DNA of 64,000 nt from Pseudomonas campi (GTDB lineage Bacteria; Pseudomonadota; Gammaproteobacteria; Pseudomonadales; Pseudomonadaceae). The first letter of the stretch is position 1; each line of letters opens with the position of its first letter. Shown here one piece after another: positions 52,691-61,576 of this stretch. The translations under genes and the position numbers were made by a program. The DNA is taken from contig NZ_CP053697.2 in the NCBI RefSeq assembly GCF_013200955.2, positions 4,278,001-4,342,000 of the forward strand, in the 5' to 3' direction. Below the pieces are notes generated by a model. The model was not told the DNA's origin and did no database searches. It worked only from the letters and a program-made list of their open reading frames with translations.

Positions 52691-53917
52691 TTAGGCGAAG
52701 AACCAGTAGCACACAGCAATGGCCGCCAGCACCCCGGCCAAATCGGCGACCAGCGCGCAGCCCACCGCATGGCGGGCACGCTGGATGCCGACCGCGCCGA
52801 AGTACACGGCCAGCACATAAAAAGTGGTCTCGGTACTGCCCTGGATGGTCGCCGCCACCAAGGCCGGGAAGCTGTCGACACCGTGGGTCTGCATGGTCTC
52901 GATGAGCATGGCGCGCGCCGCGCTGCCGGAGAACGGCTTGACCAGGGCGGTGGGCAGGGCATCAACGAAGCGGGTGTCCCAACCCAGCCACTCGATCAGG
53001 CTGCGGATGCTGTCGAGGCCGAAATCGAGGGCGCCGGAGGCACGCAGCACGCCGATCGCGCAGAGCATGGCGACCAGGTAGGGCAGCAGGCTCTTGGCCA
53101 CATCGAAGCCTTCCTTCGCCCCTTCGACGAAGGTTTCGTAGACCGGCACCTTGCGCAGCCAGCCCACCAACAGGAACAGCAGGATCAGGCCGAACAGCAC
53201 CAGATTGCCGAGCAGCGACGACAGCGCCGCCAGGGCCGTGGCGGACAGCCCGCCGAGCAGGGCCATAAAGCCGCCCAACAACAAGGCTCCTGGAATCAGG
53301 TAGGCCAGCACTACCGGGTCCCACAGGCGCAGGCGCTGCATCAGCGCCACCGCCAGCAGGCCAGCCAGGGTCGAGGCGCTGGTGGCCAGGAGAATCGGCA
53401 GGAATACCAGGGTCGGGTCCTCGGCGCCCTGCTGCACGCGGTACATGAAGATCGACACCGGCAGCAGGGTCAGCGACGAGGCGTTGAGCACCAGAAAGAG
53501 GATCTGCGCGTTGCTCGCCACCGTGGTGCTGGGATTGAGTTCCTGCAGGGCCTTCATCGCCTTGAGGCCGATCGGCGTGGCGGCGTTGTCCAGGCCCAGG
53601 CCGTTGGCGGCGAAGTTGAGGGTGATGAAGCCGAGCGCGGGATGGCCGCGTGGTACATCCGGCATCAGTCGCGCGAACAGCGGACCGAGGGCGCGGCCGA
53701 GGAGGTCGACCAGGCCGGCCTTCTCGGCGATGCGCAGAAAGCCCAGCCACAGGGTCAGGGTGCCGAACAGCACCACCATCAGCTCGACCGAGACCTTGGC
53801 CATGGCGAACAGGCTCTCGACCATGGCCGCCCACACCGCCACGTCGCCGCCGATCCAGCGCGCCAGCGCGGCGAGCGTCGCCACCACGAAGAATCCCAGC
53901 CACAGGCCATTGAGCAT
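52691..53917 (-). CDS. SpmA/SpmB-like fused nucleoside-recognition membrane protein
   Basis: The 408-residue membrane protein has two homologous halves with the gate-type motif: FITLNFAANGLGLDNAATP with surrounding helices in the N-terminal half (SpmA-like), and VDALPTALVKPFSGSAARAM plus ATIQGSTETTFYVLAVYFGA in the C-terminal half (SpmB-like). In spore formers SpmA and SpmB are separate; the fusion is common in gram-negatives. The transported substrate is not known. Confidence 0.87.
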   Translation of the reverse strand: MLNGLWLGFFVVATLAALARWIGGDVAVWAAMVESLFAMAKVSVELMVVLFGTLTLWLGFLRIAEKAGLVDLLGRALGPLFARLMPDVPRGHPALGFITLNFAANGLGLDNAATPIGLKAMKALQELNPSTTVASNAQILFLVLNASSLTLLPVSIFMYRVQQGAEDPTLVFLPILLATSASTLAGLLAVALMQRLRLWDPVVLAYLIPGALLLGGFMALLGGLSATALAALSSLLGNLVLFGLILLFLLVGWLRKVPVYETFVEGAKEGFDVAKSLLPYLVAMLCAIGVLRASGALDFGLDSIRSLIEWLGWDTRFVDALPTALVKPFSGSAARAMLIETMQTHGVDSFPALVAATIQGSTETTFYVLAVYFGAVGIQRARHAVGCALVADLAGVLAAIAVCYWFFA

Positions 53918-54081
53918 TGCTTACCCCCCGATCGATGGCGGCGATGATAGCGGCAGCCACGGACAGCGGTCACCTGCGCGGCGCGCCATCAGCGGCATTG
54001 CACATAAAACTGCAAGCAAGCTCGGCCACACTGCATATAGCGTCTAGAGTTAATGCGTTTCCCAACCTCAGGAGTACATGG

Positions 54082-54738
54082 ATGAAATCCCCCCTCATGC
54101 TGTCCCTTGGCCTCACTGCAGGCTTGCTGCTGGCCGGCTGCGCCAGCCAGACCACCCAGCCCGACCAGTATTCGGGTTTCCTCGGCGACTACTCGCAACT
54201 GCAGCCGGCCACTTCGGCCAGTGGCGCCCCCGTGATGCGCTGGGTCTCGCCAGACTACAAGGCGGGCCACTATCGCTCGGTGTATATCGAGAAGCCGGTG
54301 TTCTATCCCACCCCGAAACCGAGCGACCAGGTCAGCCAGGCGGTCCTCGATGAAATTTCCGACTACCTGTACCAGGCCATGCGCCGTGAATTGCAGGGCA
54401 GCATGACGGTGGTCAGCCAGCCCGACATGGACAGCCTGGTGCTACGCACGGCGATCACGGCCGTGGACGTATCCACCGAAGGACTGAAGGTCTACGAAGT
54501 GATCCCGATTGCCCTGGTGGTCGCGGCCGCCAGCACCGCCGCCGGCACCCGCGACCGCACCACCGAGGTGTATGTCGAGATGGAGGCAATCGATGCGCGC
54601 ACCAGCAAGCCAATGGTTCGCGTGGTACGCAAGGGCCATGGCCAGGACCTGGAAAACAGCAGCACCCAACTGACCCTGAAAGCGCTCAAACCAGCCCTGG
54701 ATGTCTGGGCCGCCGATGCCCGTGCCTTCCGCCCTTGA
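54082..54738 (+). CDS. DUF3313 family lipoprotein
   Basis: The 218-residue product has the signal MKSPLMLSLGLTAGLLLAGC with a clear lipobox LAGC (Cys20). The mature part contains YSGFLGDYSQLQP and MRWVSPDYKAGHYRSVYIEK, which mark DUF3313. AGGAG lies 8 bases before the ATG at 54082; the frame extends upstream without coding character. Probably outer-membrane anchored (residue after Cys is Ala), role unknown. Confidence 0.87.
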   Translation: MKSPLMLSLGLTAGLLLAGCASQTTQPDQYSGFLGDYSQLQPATSASGAPVMRWVSPDYKAGHYRSVYIEKPVFYPTPKPSDQVSQAVLDEISDYLYQAMRRELQGSMTVVSQPDMDSLVLRTAITAVDVSTEGLKVYEVIPIALVVAAASTAAGTRDRTTEVYVEMEAIDARTSKPMVRVVRKGHGQDLENSSTQLTLKALKPALDVWAADARAFRP

Positions 54739-54784
54739 GCCACGCATAGGGCGGCAGCCTGGCTGCCGCTGATGCTCGTCCCTG

Positions 54785-54819
54785 CTGGCCGGACACTCAT
54801 GTCCGGCCAGTGTTTGTTG
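54785..54819 (+). terminator. Intrinsic terminator after the DUF3313 gene
   Basis: The 11-bp perfect stem ctggccggaca/tgtccggccag with a 4-base loop is followed by tgtttgttg, 46 bp after the stop codon. Confidence 0.8.
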
Positions 54820-54835
54820 AGGGAAGTCACGCGCC

Positions 54836-55252
54836 ATGCCCAGCCTCAATCCCAGCCGCGAACAACTGGCCGCCTTCGCCGCACAGATGCCCAGTGGCGA
54901 GCCCATCATGATGCTCAACCTACTGCGCTATCACGCCGTGGCGGTGTACCCGGAGGCTTCTGCCTACCCACCCTGCAGCGGGCGTGAGGCCTATGCCCGC
55001 TACAGTCGTACGGCACTGGCCAAGGTCAGGGGTGTCGGCGGTCAGGTGGAGCTGCTGGCACAGGCGCGTGCGGCGCTGATTGCCCCGGCGGAGGAAGCCT
55101 GGGATGAAGTGCTGCTGGTGCGTTACCCATCCCCCGAGGCCTTTCTGTCGATGTTGGCCGACCCCGATTATCGCGCCGCCACCGTGCACCGCACTGCCGC
55201 CCTGGCCGACTCACGACTGATCGGCTGCCAGGCACCCTCAACCCCAGACTAG
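54836..55252 (+). CDS. DUF1330-like protein
   Basis: The 138-residue cytosolic protein shows GEPIMMLNLLRYH at residues 20-33 and WDEVLLVRYPSPEAFLSMLA near 85-105, the pattern of the dimeric ferredoxin-like DUF1330 family. Its stop is 11 bp from the convergent ampDh2 stop. The function is unknown. Confidence 0.8.
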   Translation: MPSLNPSREQLAAFAAQMPSGEPIMMLNLLRYHAVAVYPEASAYPPCSGREAYARYSRTALAKVRGVGGQVELLAQARAALIAPAEEAWDEVLLVRYPSPEAFLSMLADPDYRAATVHRTAALADSRLIGCQAPSTPD

Positions 55253-55263
55253 CGGGCAGCTGC

Positions 55264-56040
55264 TCAGGGCTTTTGGTTGAGCACCTGGAGGATCGCCGCG
55301 CTCTGCGCATCGGGCTCGCCGTCGTAGCGCGCCGGGCGGTATTTCATCTGCAGGGCCGCCAGGACATTGCGCGTGGCCTTGTCCAGCTCACCGCTCTGCG
55401 GCGTCGAGTAACCCAACTGCTGCAACTGCTGCTGGAACCAGCGCACATCCGGTAACGCCACGGCGAAGCGCGCCTGCTCACGCGCCACGGCGGCGGAATC
55501 CGGCCAGCGGATCAGGCCCGCCTCGGCCAGACGCTGCCAGGGGAACAGCGGACCCGGATCGACCTTGCGCTGCGGCGCGATATCGCTGTGGCCGATGATG
55601 CTGTCGATGGGCAGTTCATGCCGCTTGACCAGATCCTTGAGCAGGGTGATCAGGGCTTCGATCTGCGCTTCGCTATAGGGCTGCCAGGCGGCAGCGTGCG
55701 GCCCCTGTTCGTAGCCCTGATTGACCAGCTCGATACCAATGGTGCTGGCGTTCAGCCAGGTACGCCCTTGCCACGCACTATCCCCGGCGTGCCAGGCGCG
55801 CCGGCTTTCGTCGACCAGGCGGTAGACGGTGGCCGGGCTGTCGCCGATCAGGTAGTGACTGCTGACTTCGCCCTGGGTCAGCAGAGCCAGGGAATGGGCC
55901 AGATCGGTGGAGGTGTAGTGCACCACGATGTATTGCACGCGGCTGCTCTGGCTGCGCGAGCTGAAGCTGTCGTCGATGACTTGGCCGCCCGTGCAGGCGG
56001 CCAGTAGCAGGGCGGTGAGGGCAAGCAGGGCAAATCGCAT
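55264..56040 (-). CDS. ampDh2: N-acetylmuramoyl-L-alanine amidase AmpDh2, lipoprotein
   Basis: The 258-residue enzyme has the amidase_2 zinc site: VQYIVVHYTSTD, IIGHSDIAPQRKVDPGPLFPW (His and Asp ligands) and the conserved glutamate in GIELVNQG. A C-terminal peptidoglycan-binding-type region (RWFQQQLQQLGYSTPQSGEL) follows. The signal ends in LLAAC, so it is a lipoprotein, unlike cytosolic AmpD. It cleaves murein peptide stems and, in P. aeruginosa, influences AmpC induction. ATG 56040 is used; an in-frame ATG at 56058 is an alternative. Confidence 0.92.
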   Translation of the reverse strand: MRFALLALTALLLAACTGGQVIDDSFSSRSQSSRVQYIVVHYTSTDLAHSLALLTQGEVSSHYLIGDSPATVYRLVDESRRAWHAGDSAWQGRTWLNASTIGIELVNQGYEQGPHAAAWQPYSEAQIEALITLLKDLVKRHELPIDSIIGHSDIAPQRKVDPGPLFPWQRLAEAGLIRWPDSAAVAREQARFAVALPDVRWFQQQLQQLGYSTPQSGELDKATRNVLAALQMKYRPARYDGEPDAQSAAILQVLNQKP

Positions 56041-56107
56041 CGAATTCACGGCAGGCATGGCAGTCGGGTCGGCAGTTTAACCCGGCGCAACGCGCATGCA
56101 TGCCGGG

Positions 56108-56701
56108 TCAGGGAGTGATGTGTAACACGCTTTGCAGGTTGTCCAGCAGCATGTCGACGCTGAGCATGATCAGCAGCATGCCGGTCAGACGCTCTACTGC
56201 GGTGAGACCGCGGGCACCGAGAAAACGCTGCAACCAGGAGGCCTGCAGAAGAATCATGGCCGTGGCGAACCAGGCCAGGCCGACCGCCAGGTACAGCTCC
56301 CACAACGCGCCTTCGTGGGTATTGCGCAGGGTCATCAGCACCGCCAGGGCCGACGGGCCGGCTACCGCGGGCGTGGCCAGCGGCACCAGCAGCGGCTCGC
56401 CATCCGGCAGATCACCGAGCACACCTTCGGGCCGGGGGAAGATCAGCCGCATGGCAATCACGAACAGGATGATGCCGCCGGCAATCGCCGTGGCCTCGCG
56501 CGACAGGCCAAGGCCGCTGAGGATCTTGTCACCGAAGGTGAGAAACACCATCAGCAACACCAGGGCCAGCAGCAGTTCACGCAGCGCCACGCGCATGCGC
56601 CGCTCCGGCGCGACGTTTTTCAGCGCAGCCAGGAAGATGGCGATGTTGCCGAAAGGATCGGTAACCAGAAACACCAGCACGGCAATGCCGAAGATATCCA
56701 T
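56108..56701 (-). CDS. MarC family membrane protein
   Basis: The 197-residue protein has six hydrophobic helices, with VTDPFGNIAIFLAALKNVAP near the N-terminus and PLATPAVAGPSALAVLMTL mid-protein, as in MarC/YhgN. It is presumed an inner-membrane protein; no transport activity is established for the family. It is leftward, upstream of ampDh2, with 67 bp between. Confidence 0.9.
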   Translation of the reverse strand: MDIFGIAVLVFLVTDPFGNIAIFLAALKNVAPERRMRVALRELLLALVLLMVFLTFGDKILSGLGLSREATAIAGGIILFVIAMRLIFPRPEGVLGDLPDGEPLLVPLATPAVAGPSALAVLMTLRNTHEGALWELYLAVGLAWFATAMILLQASWLQRFLGARGLTAVERLTGMLLIMLSVDMLLDNLQSVLHITP

Positions 56702-56731
56702 GACGAACTCCAGAAGCAGATGCGCACAGTT

Positions 56732-57000
56732 TAGGGTCTGTTGCCGTTTCGTTCACGGCCGCGACGGAGCCCGTTTTTGCGCGGGGCTGGGCACGAGACG
56801 CGAGGTTTGGTCGTCCAAATGAGCCGTCGAGTAACAACGTCCCGTGCAAAAACAGGCCCGTCCCTTCGGGTTGCGCGCAAAATCGCGCCATGCGTCGTTG
56901 CGGGACTTAGCAAGGGAATGCCATTGCCTGCGTCCCGCGCTTAGCCTGGCGCGATTTTGCGCAGCAACGCGGCTCGCGAACGAAACGGCAACAGACCCTA
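56732..57000. mobile_element. MITE-like non-coding element
   Basis: Perfect 23-bp terminal inverted repeats, tagggtctgttgccgtttcg (plus ttc, 56732-56754) and its complement at 56978-57000, bound a 269-bp stretch with no gene. Removing the outer TA on each side leaves GGGTCTG...CAGACCC, consistent with a TA target duplication. The interior has further inverted parts: gcgcaaaatcgcgcc/ggcgcgattttgcgc (56876-56891 and 56949-56963). It resembles a non-autonomous element mobilised by an IS in trans. Confidence 0.8.
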
Positions 57001-57206
57001 GAAGCCAGCCGTCTGGGCGTCTGTCGTCGAAGCGTCCGCCACCAGCGCAAACGGGACAGGCCAGGGCGTTGTCAGGGTAAAAATGCCAAATACGTCACAA
57101 ATGCCCCCCATGATCGGACATGGGGATCGGCGGCGGGGATAAACGGCGCAATGCCCGGTCTACAGCAGCGTATCGTCAATGGCATGCCTCCCCGAGGATA
57201 ACCGTC
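57001..57206 (+). promoter_or_regulatory. Upstream region of the photolyase gene with a 7-bp dyad
   Basis: ccccatg (57106-57112) and catgggg (57119-57125) form a perfect dyad 82 bp before the start codon. A possible -35 TTGTCA lies at 57070. It could be a regulator site, but no clear -10 was assigned. Confidence 0.35.
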
Positions 57207-58628
57207 ATGCACCGCCAGTTGCTCTGGTTCAAACAGGATCTGCGCCTCGATGACCACCCGGCGCTTCAAGCCGCCATGGATGCCGAGCGCGTGCTGCCGC
57301 TGTTCATCCTCGACCCGGCGCTGCTCCAGCCGGGCCCATTCGGCTGCCGGCGGATGGGCGTGCACCGTGCACGCTTCCTCCTGGAGAGTCTCACCGCCCT
57401 CAACGCCGAGCTGCGTCAGCGCGGCTCCGGCTTGCTGGTTCTGCATGGCCGCGCCGAGCAGCTGATTCCGCAACTGGTCGAGCAATTCAGCCTGCAGGAA
57501 GTGCTGACCCTGGACGAAATCGCCCCCGAGGAACGCAGCCAGCTCGACGCGGTGCGCCAGGCGCTCGGCTGTGTGCCGCTGCGCGTACTGCCAGGCAACC
57601 ATCTGCTGCGCAGTGAGGAGCTGCCCTGCAGCCTGGAAGAGCTGCCGCAGGTCTACAGCCAGTTCCGCGAGCTGGTCGAACAGCGCTTGCCGGTGTTCCA
57701 GCCGCGCCCGGCACCGGCCCGCCTGCCAGCCCTGCCGGAAAACGCCGAGCCGAGGTTCGCGCCACTGCCCAGCCTGTCGCAGCTGGGCCTGGGTGAACCG
57801 CTCAGCGTGGCCAACAGCGCATTCCCTTTTTCCGGCGGCGAGCCCGCTGCCCAGGCACGTCTGCGCGACTACCTGTGGCAACGCCAGGGCGTGCGTCAGT
57901 ACAAGGACACCCGCAATGGGCTGATCGGCAGCGAGTACTCATCGAAGTTCTCGCCCTGGCTGGCCAACGGCAGCCTGTCCGCGCGGCGGGTGGTGGCCGA
58001 GCTGCGGCGCCACGAATCGCAGTTCGGACGCAACGACTCGACCCATTGCCTGTGGCTGGAAATGCTCTGGCGCGACTTCTTCCGCTGGACCCTGGTGCGC
58101 CATGGCAGCGCGCTGTTCCAGGCGGGCGGCCTGAAGGCCACCGCGCGCGCACCGCGGCAGATCGACCAGCGCTTCAGCCTGTGGTGCCAGGGCCGCACCG
58201 GCATGCCACTGGTGGATGCCAACATGCGTGAGCTGCTGAGTACCGGCTTCATGTCCAACCGCGGTCGCCAGGTGGTGGCCAGCTACCTGGTCAATGACCT
58301 GCAGCAGGACTGGCGCCACGGCGCGGCCTGGTTCGAAGAGCATCTGCTGGACTACGACCCGGCCAGCAACTGGGGTAACTGGGCCTACCTGGCCGGCGTG
58401 GGCAGCGACCCGCGCCACGGGCGCCTGTTCAACGCCCTGCGCCAGGCCCGTCAGTACGACCCGGATGCCGCCTATGTCAGCCTCTGGCTGCCGGAGCTGC
58501 GCAGCGTGCCCCAGCACCTGCGCCATACCCCGTTCCTGCTGTCGCATCTGCAGCTGGACGCCATGGGCTACCCACGTCTGGAAGAGATCCCCGAGCAGTG
58601 GAAGCCCTATATGCCGGACGCGGCTTAG
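57207..58628 (+). CDS. Cryptochrome/photolyase, DASH-type
   Basis: The 473-residue product has the photolyase N-terminal Rossmann-like domain (QLLWFKQDLRLDDHPALQAA) and the FAD-binding domain with GSEYSSKFSPWLANGSLS, LWRDFFRWTLV and NWGNWAYLAGVGSDPRHGRL. The latter, with QARQYDPDAAYVSLWLPEL, is the DASH-cryptochrome signature rather than that of class I CPD photolyases. It uses blue light, probably to repair single-stranded or looped CPD lesions or to signal. ATG 57207 is preceded by GAGGA. It is convergent with the DgcP gene. Confidence 0.9.
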   Translation: MHRQLLWFKQDLRLDDHPALQAAMDAERVLPLFILDPALLQPGPFGCRRMGVHRARFLLESLTALNAELRQRGSGLLVLHGRAEQLIPQLVEQFSLQEVLTLDEIAPEERSQLDAVRQALGCVPLRVLPGNHLLRSEELPCSLEELPQVYSQFRELVEQRLPVFQPRPAPARLPALPENAEPRFAPLPSLSQLGLGEPLSVANSAFPFSGGEPAAQARLRDYLWQRQGVRQYKDTRNGLIGSEYSSKFSPWLANGSLSARRVVAELRRHESQFGRNDSTHCLWLEMLWRDFFRWTLVRHGSALFQAGGLKATARAPRQIDQRFSLWCQGRTGMPLVDANMRELLSTGFMSNRGRQVVASYLVNDLQQDWRHGAAWFEEHLLDYDPASNWGNWAYLAGVGSDPRHGRLFNALRQARQYDPDAAYVSLWLPELRSVPQHLRHTPFLLSHLQLDAMGYPRLEEIPEQWKPYMPDAA

Positions 58629-58690
58629 AGGCGGTTTACGATCTTTTCCAACCGAGGCAAATAAGGGCTGCCCAGACTTGGGGCTAGAAC

Positions 58691-58710
58691 GCACCCTTTG
58701 CGTAGGGTGC
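58691..58710. repeat. Short hairpin repeat between convergent genes
   Basis: gcaccctttgcgtagggtgc forms a 6-bp stem between the photolyase and DgcP stops. It has no T-run; a bidirectional terminator is possible. Confidence 0.35.
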
Positions 58711-58789
58711 GCCGCGCGCACCAGCGCCCCCGCAGGACCTCTAAGGCACCCGGCGCGGCCTACAGACTCTTAGAGCAGAAGCGGGCTCG

Positions 58790-60688
58790 TCAGCCCTGCT
58801 CGATGCGGTTGCGCCCGCTGCGTTTGGCCCGATACAGCGCCTGGTCGGCACGCTCGAAGACCACTTCACTGCTCTCGCCAGCGGCGAATGCGGTCAGCCC
58901 GGCGGACAGGGTGATGGTCACCCGCTCGCCACGGAAGTGAAACGGGCAGTGCTCGATCGCCGAGAGCAAGGTCTGTAACAGCTGTGCGCCACCCTCCAAC
59001 GGGGTCGCCGGAATCAGCAGGACAAACTCCTCGCCACCGAAGCGGGCAATGAAGTCGGTCTTGCGCAGGCGCTTGTTCAACTCGCCAGCGATGATCTTCA
59101 GCACCTTGTCGCCTGCCAGGTGGCCATAGCCATCGTTGATCCGCTTGAAGTGGTCGATGTCCAGCACCGCCAGCAGCAGCTCACCGCCATAACGCTGCCA
59201 GCGCGCCACTTCCAGTTCCAGGCGCTCACTCCAGCCGGCGCGGTTGGCCAGCCCGGTGAGCGGGTCGATCAGGGCCTTCTGCCGCTGCTCTTCGAGGTGG
59301 TCGCGGAAACTCTGTGCTTCCTGCTCCATCTCTGCCACTTTCTGCGCCAGGGCCTGCAGGCGCTCGGCTACCTCATCCTCATGACCGTCACGCTGGCGCT
59401 GATGCTCGGAAACCGTGTTGAGCAAGCCGTCGAGGCGCGCCTCCAGGGCCTGCTTGAGGCTTTCCAGATCCGCCGCCTCCTGCACGCTGGCTTGCAGACC
59501 GCTAACCTGTTCACGCAACTCCTGGTTGAAGCTGCGCGCGCTTTCGAGCGACTCGCTGTAGCCCTCGTGGGCTTCGCTAAGGGTGCCGAGAAAGGCTGCC
59601 AGGCGCTCGTTGAGCTGCTTGAGGTAACCGGCGAACTCGCGCTGTCCACTGTCGGTGACGGCCAGCACCAGCACGGCCAGATCATCCAGCACCGGCACCA
59701 ACTCGTACCAGTTCAGGCCACCCTGCATGCGCGCGCGCAGCTCTTCGCCCTGGGGCTGGTGACGCAGCGGCAGCTCCAGCTCATCGAGCAGGCCGAGCAG
59801 GCTCTGCGCGACATGCGGCGCCACGGCGCTGTAGCCAGGTTCGGCCGCTTCGGGCAGGGCATAGGCCGGATCATCATCGCCACTGAACACCCGCGCATCC
59901 AGCGGCAGACTGTCTAGAGCGGGGGTGGGCCTGGTTACAGCCGGCACAGGTGCGACCGGCTCCGAGCCAACTACAGGGGTCACAACCGCCGTGGCCGCCG
60001 CGACCGGCTGGCTGGCTGGCTGCGCCGATGCAGCGGGAGCAGCGGGAGCAGCGGGAGCAGCGGGCTGATCATCCTCGTCCGCCGCCAGGGACTGCGGCAG
60101 AGCGACTTCGTCGTGCGCCTCGGCAACTTCACTGCCGGGTGCCGTCTTTTCCGACTCCGGCGCCTCATCGCGCCCACCGAAAAGGCGTTGCAACAGGCCC
60201 GGCCGGGCGACCTGATCGCTGCCCAGCACCGCCAGCACCTTCTGTTGCAGGCTGCTCAGCTCTGCCAGCACGGCCGGCATCTCGCGTGGCTGGCTGGCCC
60301 GTTCATCGATGCGCTTGGCGAATTGCTTGAGTGCCCGGCGCACCTCACGGGGCAGATCCAGGGTCAGCAACTGCTGGGTCAGATCGGTGATCCCGGCGAC
60401 GTTCTGCTCGACCCGCTGCTGACGCCGCTGCTCGGAGTCGAGCACGGCCTTTTCCAGACGCGGGATCAGGGCGGACAGGCCGGCATCCATCTGTTCGCCG
60501 CGGATGATCTCGCGCAGCTCCTGCATGCACTGGTCGACTGCCTTGTCCGACCCTTCAGCCGCCAGCGAGCTGCGCACCAGGCCGCGGCGCAGCAAATCGA
60601 GGCGGGCGTCCCAGCGGCGCTCGAGCTTTTCCTGTTGTTCCAGGCTATCGAGGTATTTGGCTTTCCAGCGCTGGGCATCATCGGTCAT
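58790..60688 (-). CDS. dgcP: Diguanylate cyclase, DgcP-like
   Basis: The 632-residue protein has a GGDEF domain at the C-terminus: DPLTGLANRAGW, ARFGGEEFVLLIP with intact GGEEF, and the inhibitory I-site RKTD five residues before it. No membrane segment was seen. The N-terminal 150 residues are helical, and residues about 200-270 are a low-complexity Ala/Pro linker. A further helical coiled region follows (about 420-470). The neighbour order equals the P. aeruginosa PA5487 locus, where DgcP makes c-di-GMP at the pole. Its start overlaps the upstream EEP gene stop (ATGA). Confidence 0.9.
   Translation of the reverse strand: MTDDAQRWKAKYLDSLEQQEKLERRWDARLDLLRRGLVRSSLAAEGSDKAVDQCMQELREIIRGEQMDAGLSALIPRLEKAVLDSEQRRQQRVEQNVAGITDLTQQLLTLDLPREVRRALKQFAKRIDERASQPREMPAVLAELSSLQQKVLAVLGSDQVARPGLLQRLFGGRDEAPESEKTAPGSEVAEAHDEVALPQSLAADEDDQPAAPAAPAAPAASAQPASQPVAAATAVVTPVVGSEPVAPVPAVTRPTPALDSLPLDARVFSGDDDPAYALPEAAEPGYSAVAPHVAQSLLGLLDELELPLRHQPQGEELRARMQGGLNWYELVPVLDDLAVLVLAVTDSGQREFAGYLKQLNERLAAFLGTLSEAHEGYSESLESARSFNQELREQVSGLQASVQEAADLESLKQALEARLDGLLNTVSEHQRQRDGHEDEVAERLQALAQKVAEMEQEAQSFRDHLEEQRQKALIDPLTGLANRAGWSERLELEVARWQRYGGELLLAVLDIDHFKRINDGYGHLAGDKVLKIIAGELNKRLRKTDFIARFGGEEFVLLIPATPLEGGAQLLQTLLSAIEHCPFHFRGERVTITLSAGLTAFAAGESSEVVFERADQALYRAKRSGRNRIEQG
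60031..60064. repeat. 9-bp tandem repeat in the dgcP linker
   Basis: The unit cagcgggag occurs almost four times in tandem and codes for an Ala-Pro-Ala type stretch in the linker. Unit length keeps frame. Confidence 0.85.
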
Positions 60689-61566
60689 GGGGGCGATCCA
60701 GTGGTAAGCGTCTTCAGCGTAGTAGGCGGCGCACCGGTCAGCCCGGCCGGCAAGCGAATATCGATGGCAACCGGCAGGTGATCGGAAATCGGCTGGCTGA
60801 GCACCGCCACCCGTTCCACGGCCAGACCGGGACTGAGCAGAATATGATCAATACAGCGCTGTGGCCGCCAGCTCGGGAAGGTCGCTTCAATCTGCGGCGC
60901 AAGCAGGCCGAGGTCCCGCAGCGGCGAGTGCTGCAGCAGATCAGCTGCATGGGTGTTCATGTCACCCATGAGGATCTGGTGCCGGTAACCACCGATCAGC
61001 TCGCGGATATAGGCCAACTGACGGGTGCGGGTACGCGCGCCCAACGCCAGGTGCATCACGACCACCACCAGGGCTTCGGCGCCCTCACCAAAACGCAGCA
61101 GGATGGCACCGCGCCCCGGTGGCCCGGGAAGAGGATGGTCTTCCAGCTGCTGCGGCTGCCAGCGACTGAGCATGCCATTGCTGTGCTGGGCCAGGCGACC
61201 CAGGTTGCGATTGAGCTGCTGGTACCAGTAGGGGAAGGCGCCGAGTTCGGCGAGGTGCTCGACCTGATTGACGAAGCCGGAGCGCAGGCTGCCGCCATCC
61301 ACTTCCTGCAGGGCGACCAGGTCGTAGTCAGCAAGCAGGGCACCGATCTTTTGCAGATTACCGGCCCGCCCCGGGTGCGGCAGCAGATGCTGCCAGCCAC
61401 GGGTCAGGTAGTGGCGGTAACGCTCGGTACTGATACCGACCTGGATATTGAAACTGAGCAGGCGTAACAGCCCGCTGCATGGCAGGCCGGCAGAGTCCAG
61501 GCAACGACCGTTGACCTGCGGTTGGTGCAGACCGATCGAACGCCCGGAACTCCAGCGGCGCAGCAT
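60685..61566 (-). CDS. Endonuclease/exonuclease/phosphatase (EEP) family protein
   Basis: The 293-residue protein has the EEP motifs LLSFNIQVG (Asn), VALQEVDGG (metal Glu), ILMGDMNTH (Asp/Asn), IDHILLS and ISDHLPVAI (catalytic His). No signal peptide was seen. Possible substrates are DNA, phospho-inositides or other phosphodiesters. It is in a cotranscribed block with dsbA (10 bp away) and dgcP. Confidence 0.88.
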   Translation of the reverse strand: MLRRWSSGRSIGLHQPQVNGRCLDSAGLPCSGLLRLLSFNIQVGISTERYRHYLTRGWQHLLPHPGRAGNLQKIGALLADYDLVALQEVDGGSLRSGFVNQVEHLAELGAFPYWYQQLNRNLGRLAQHSNGMLSRWQPQQLEDHPLPGPPGRGAILLRFGEGAEALVVVVMHLALGARTRTRQLAYIRELIGGYRHQILMGDMNTHAADLLQHSPLRDLGLLAPQIEATFPSWRPQRCIDHILLSPGLAVERVAVLSQPISDHLPVAIDIRLPAGLTGAPPTTLKTLTTGSPP

Positions 61567-61576
61567 GATGAGTTAC

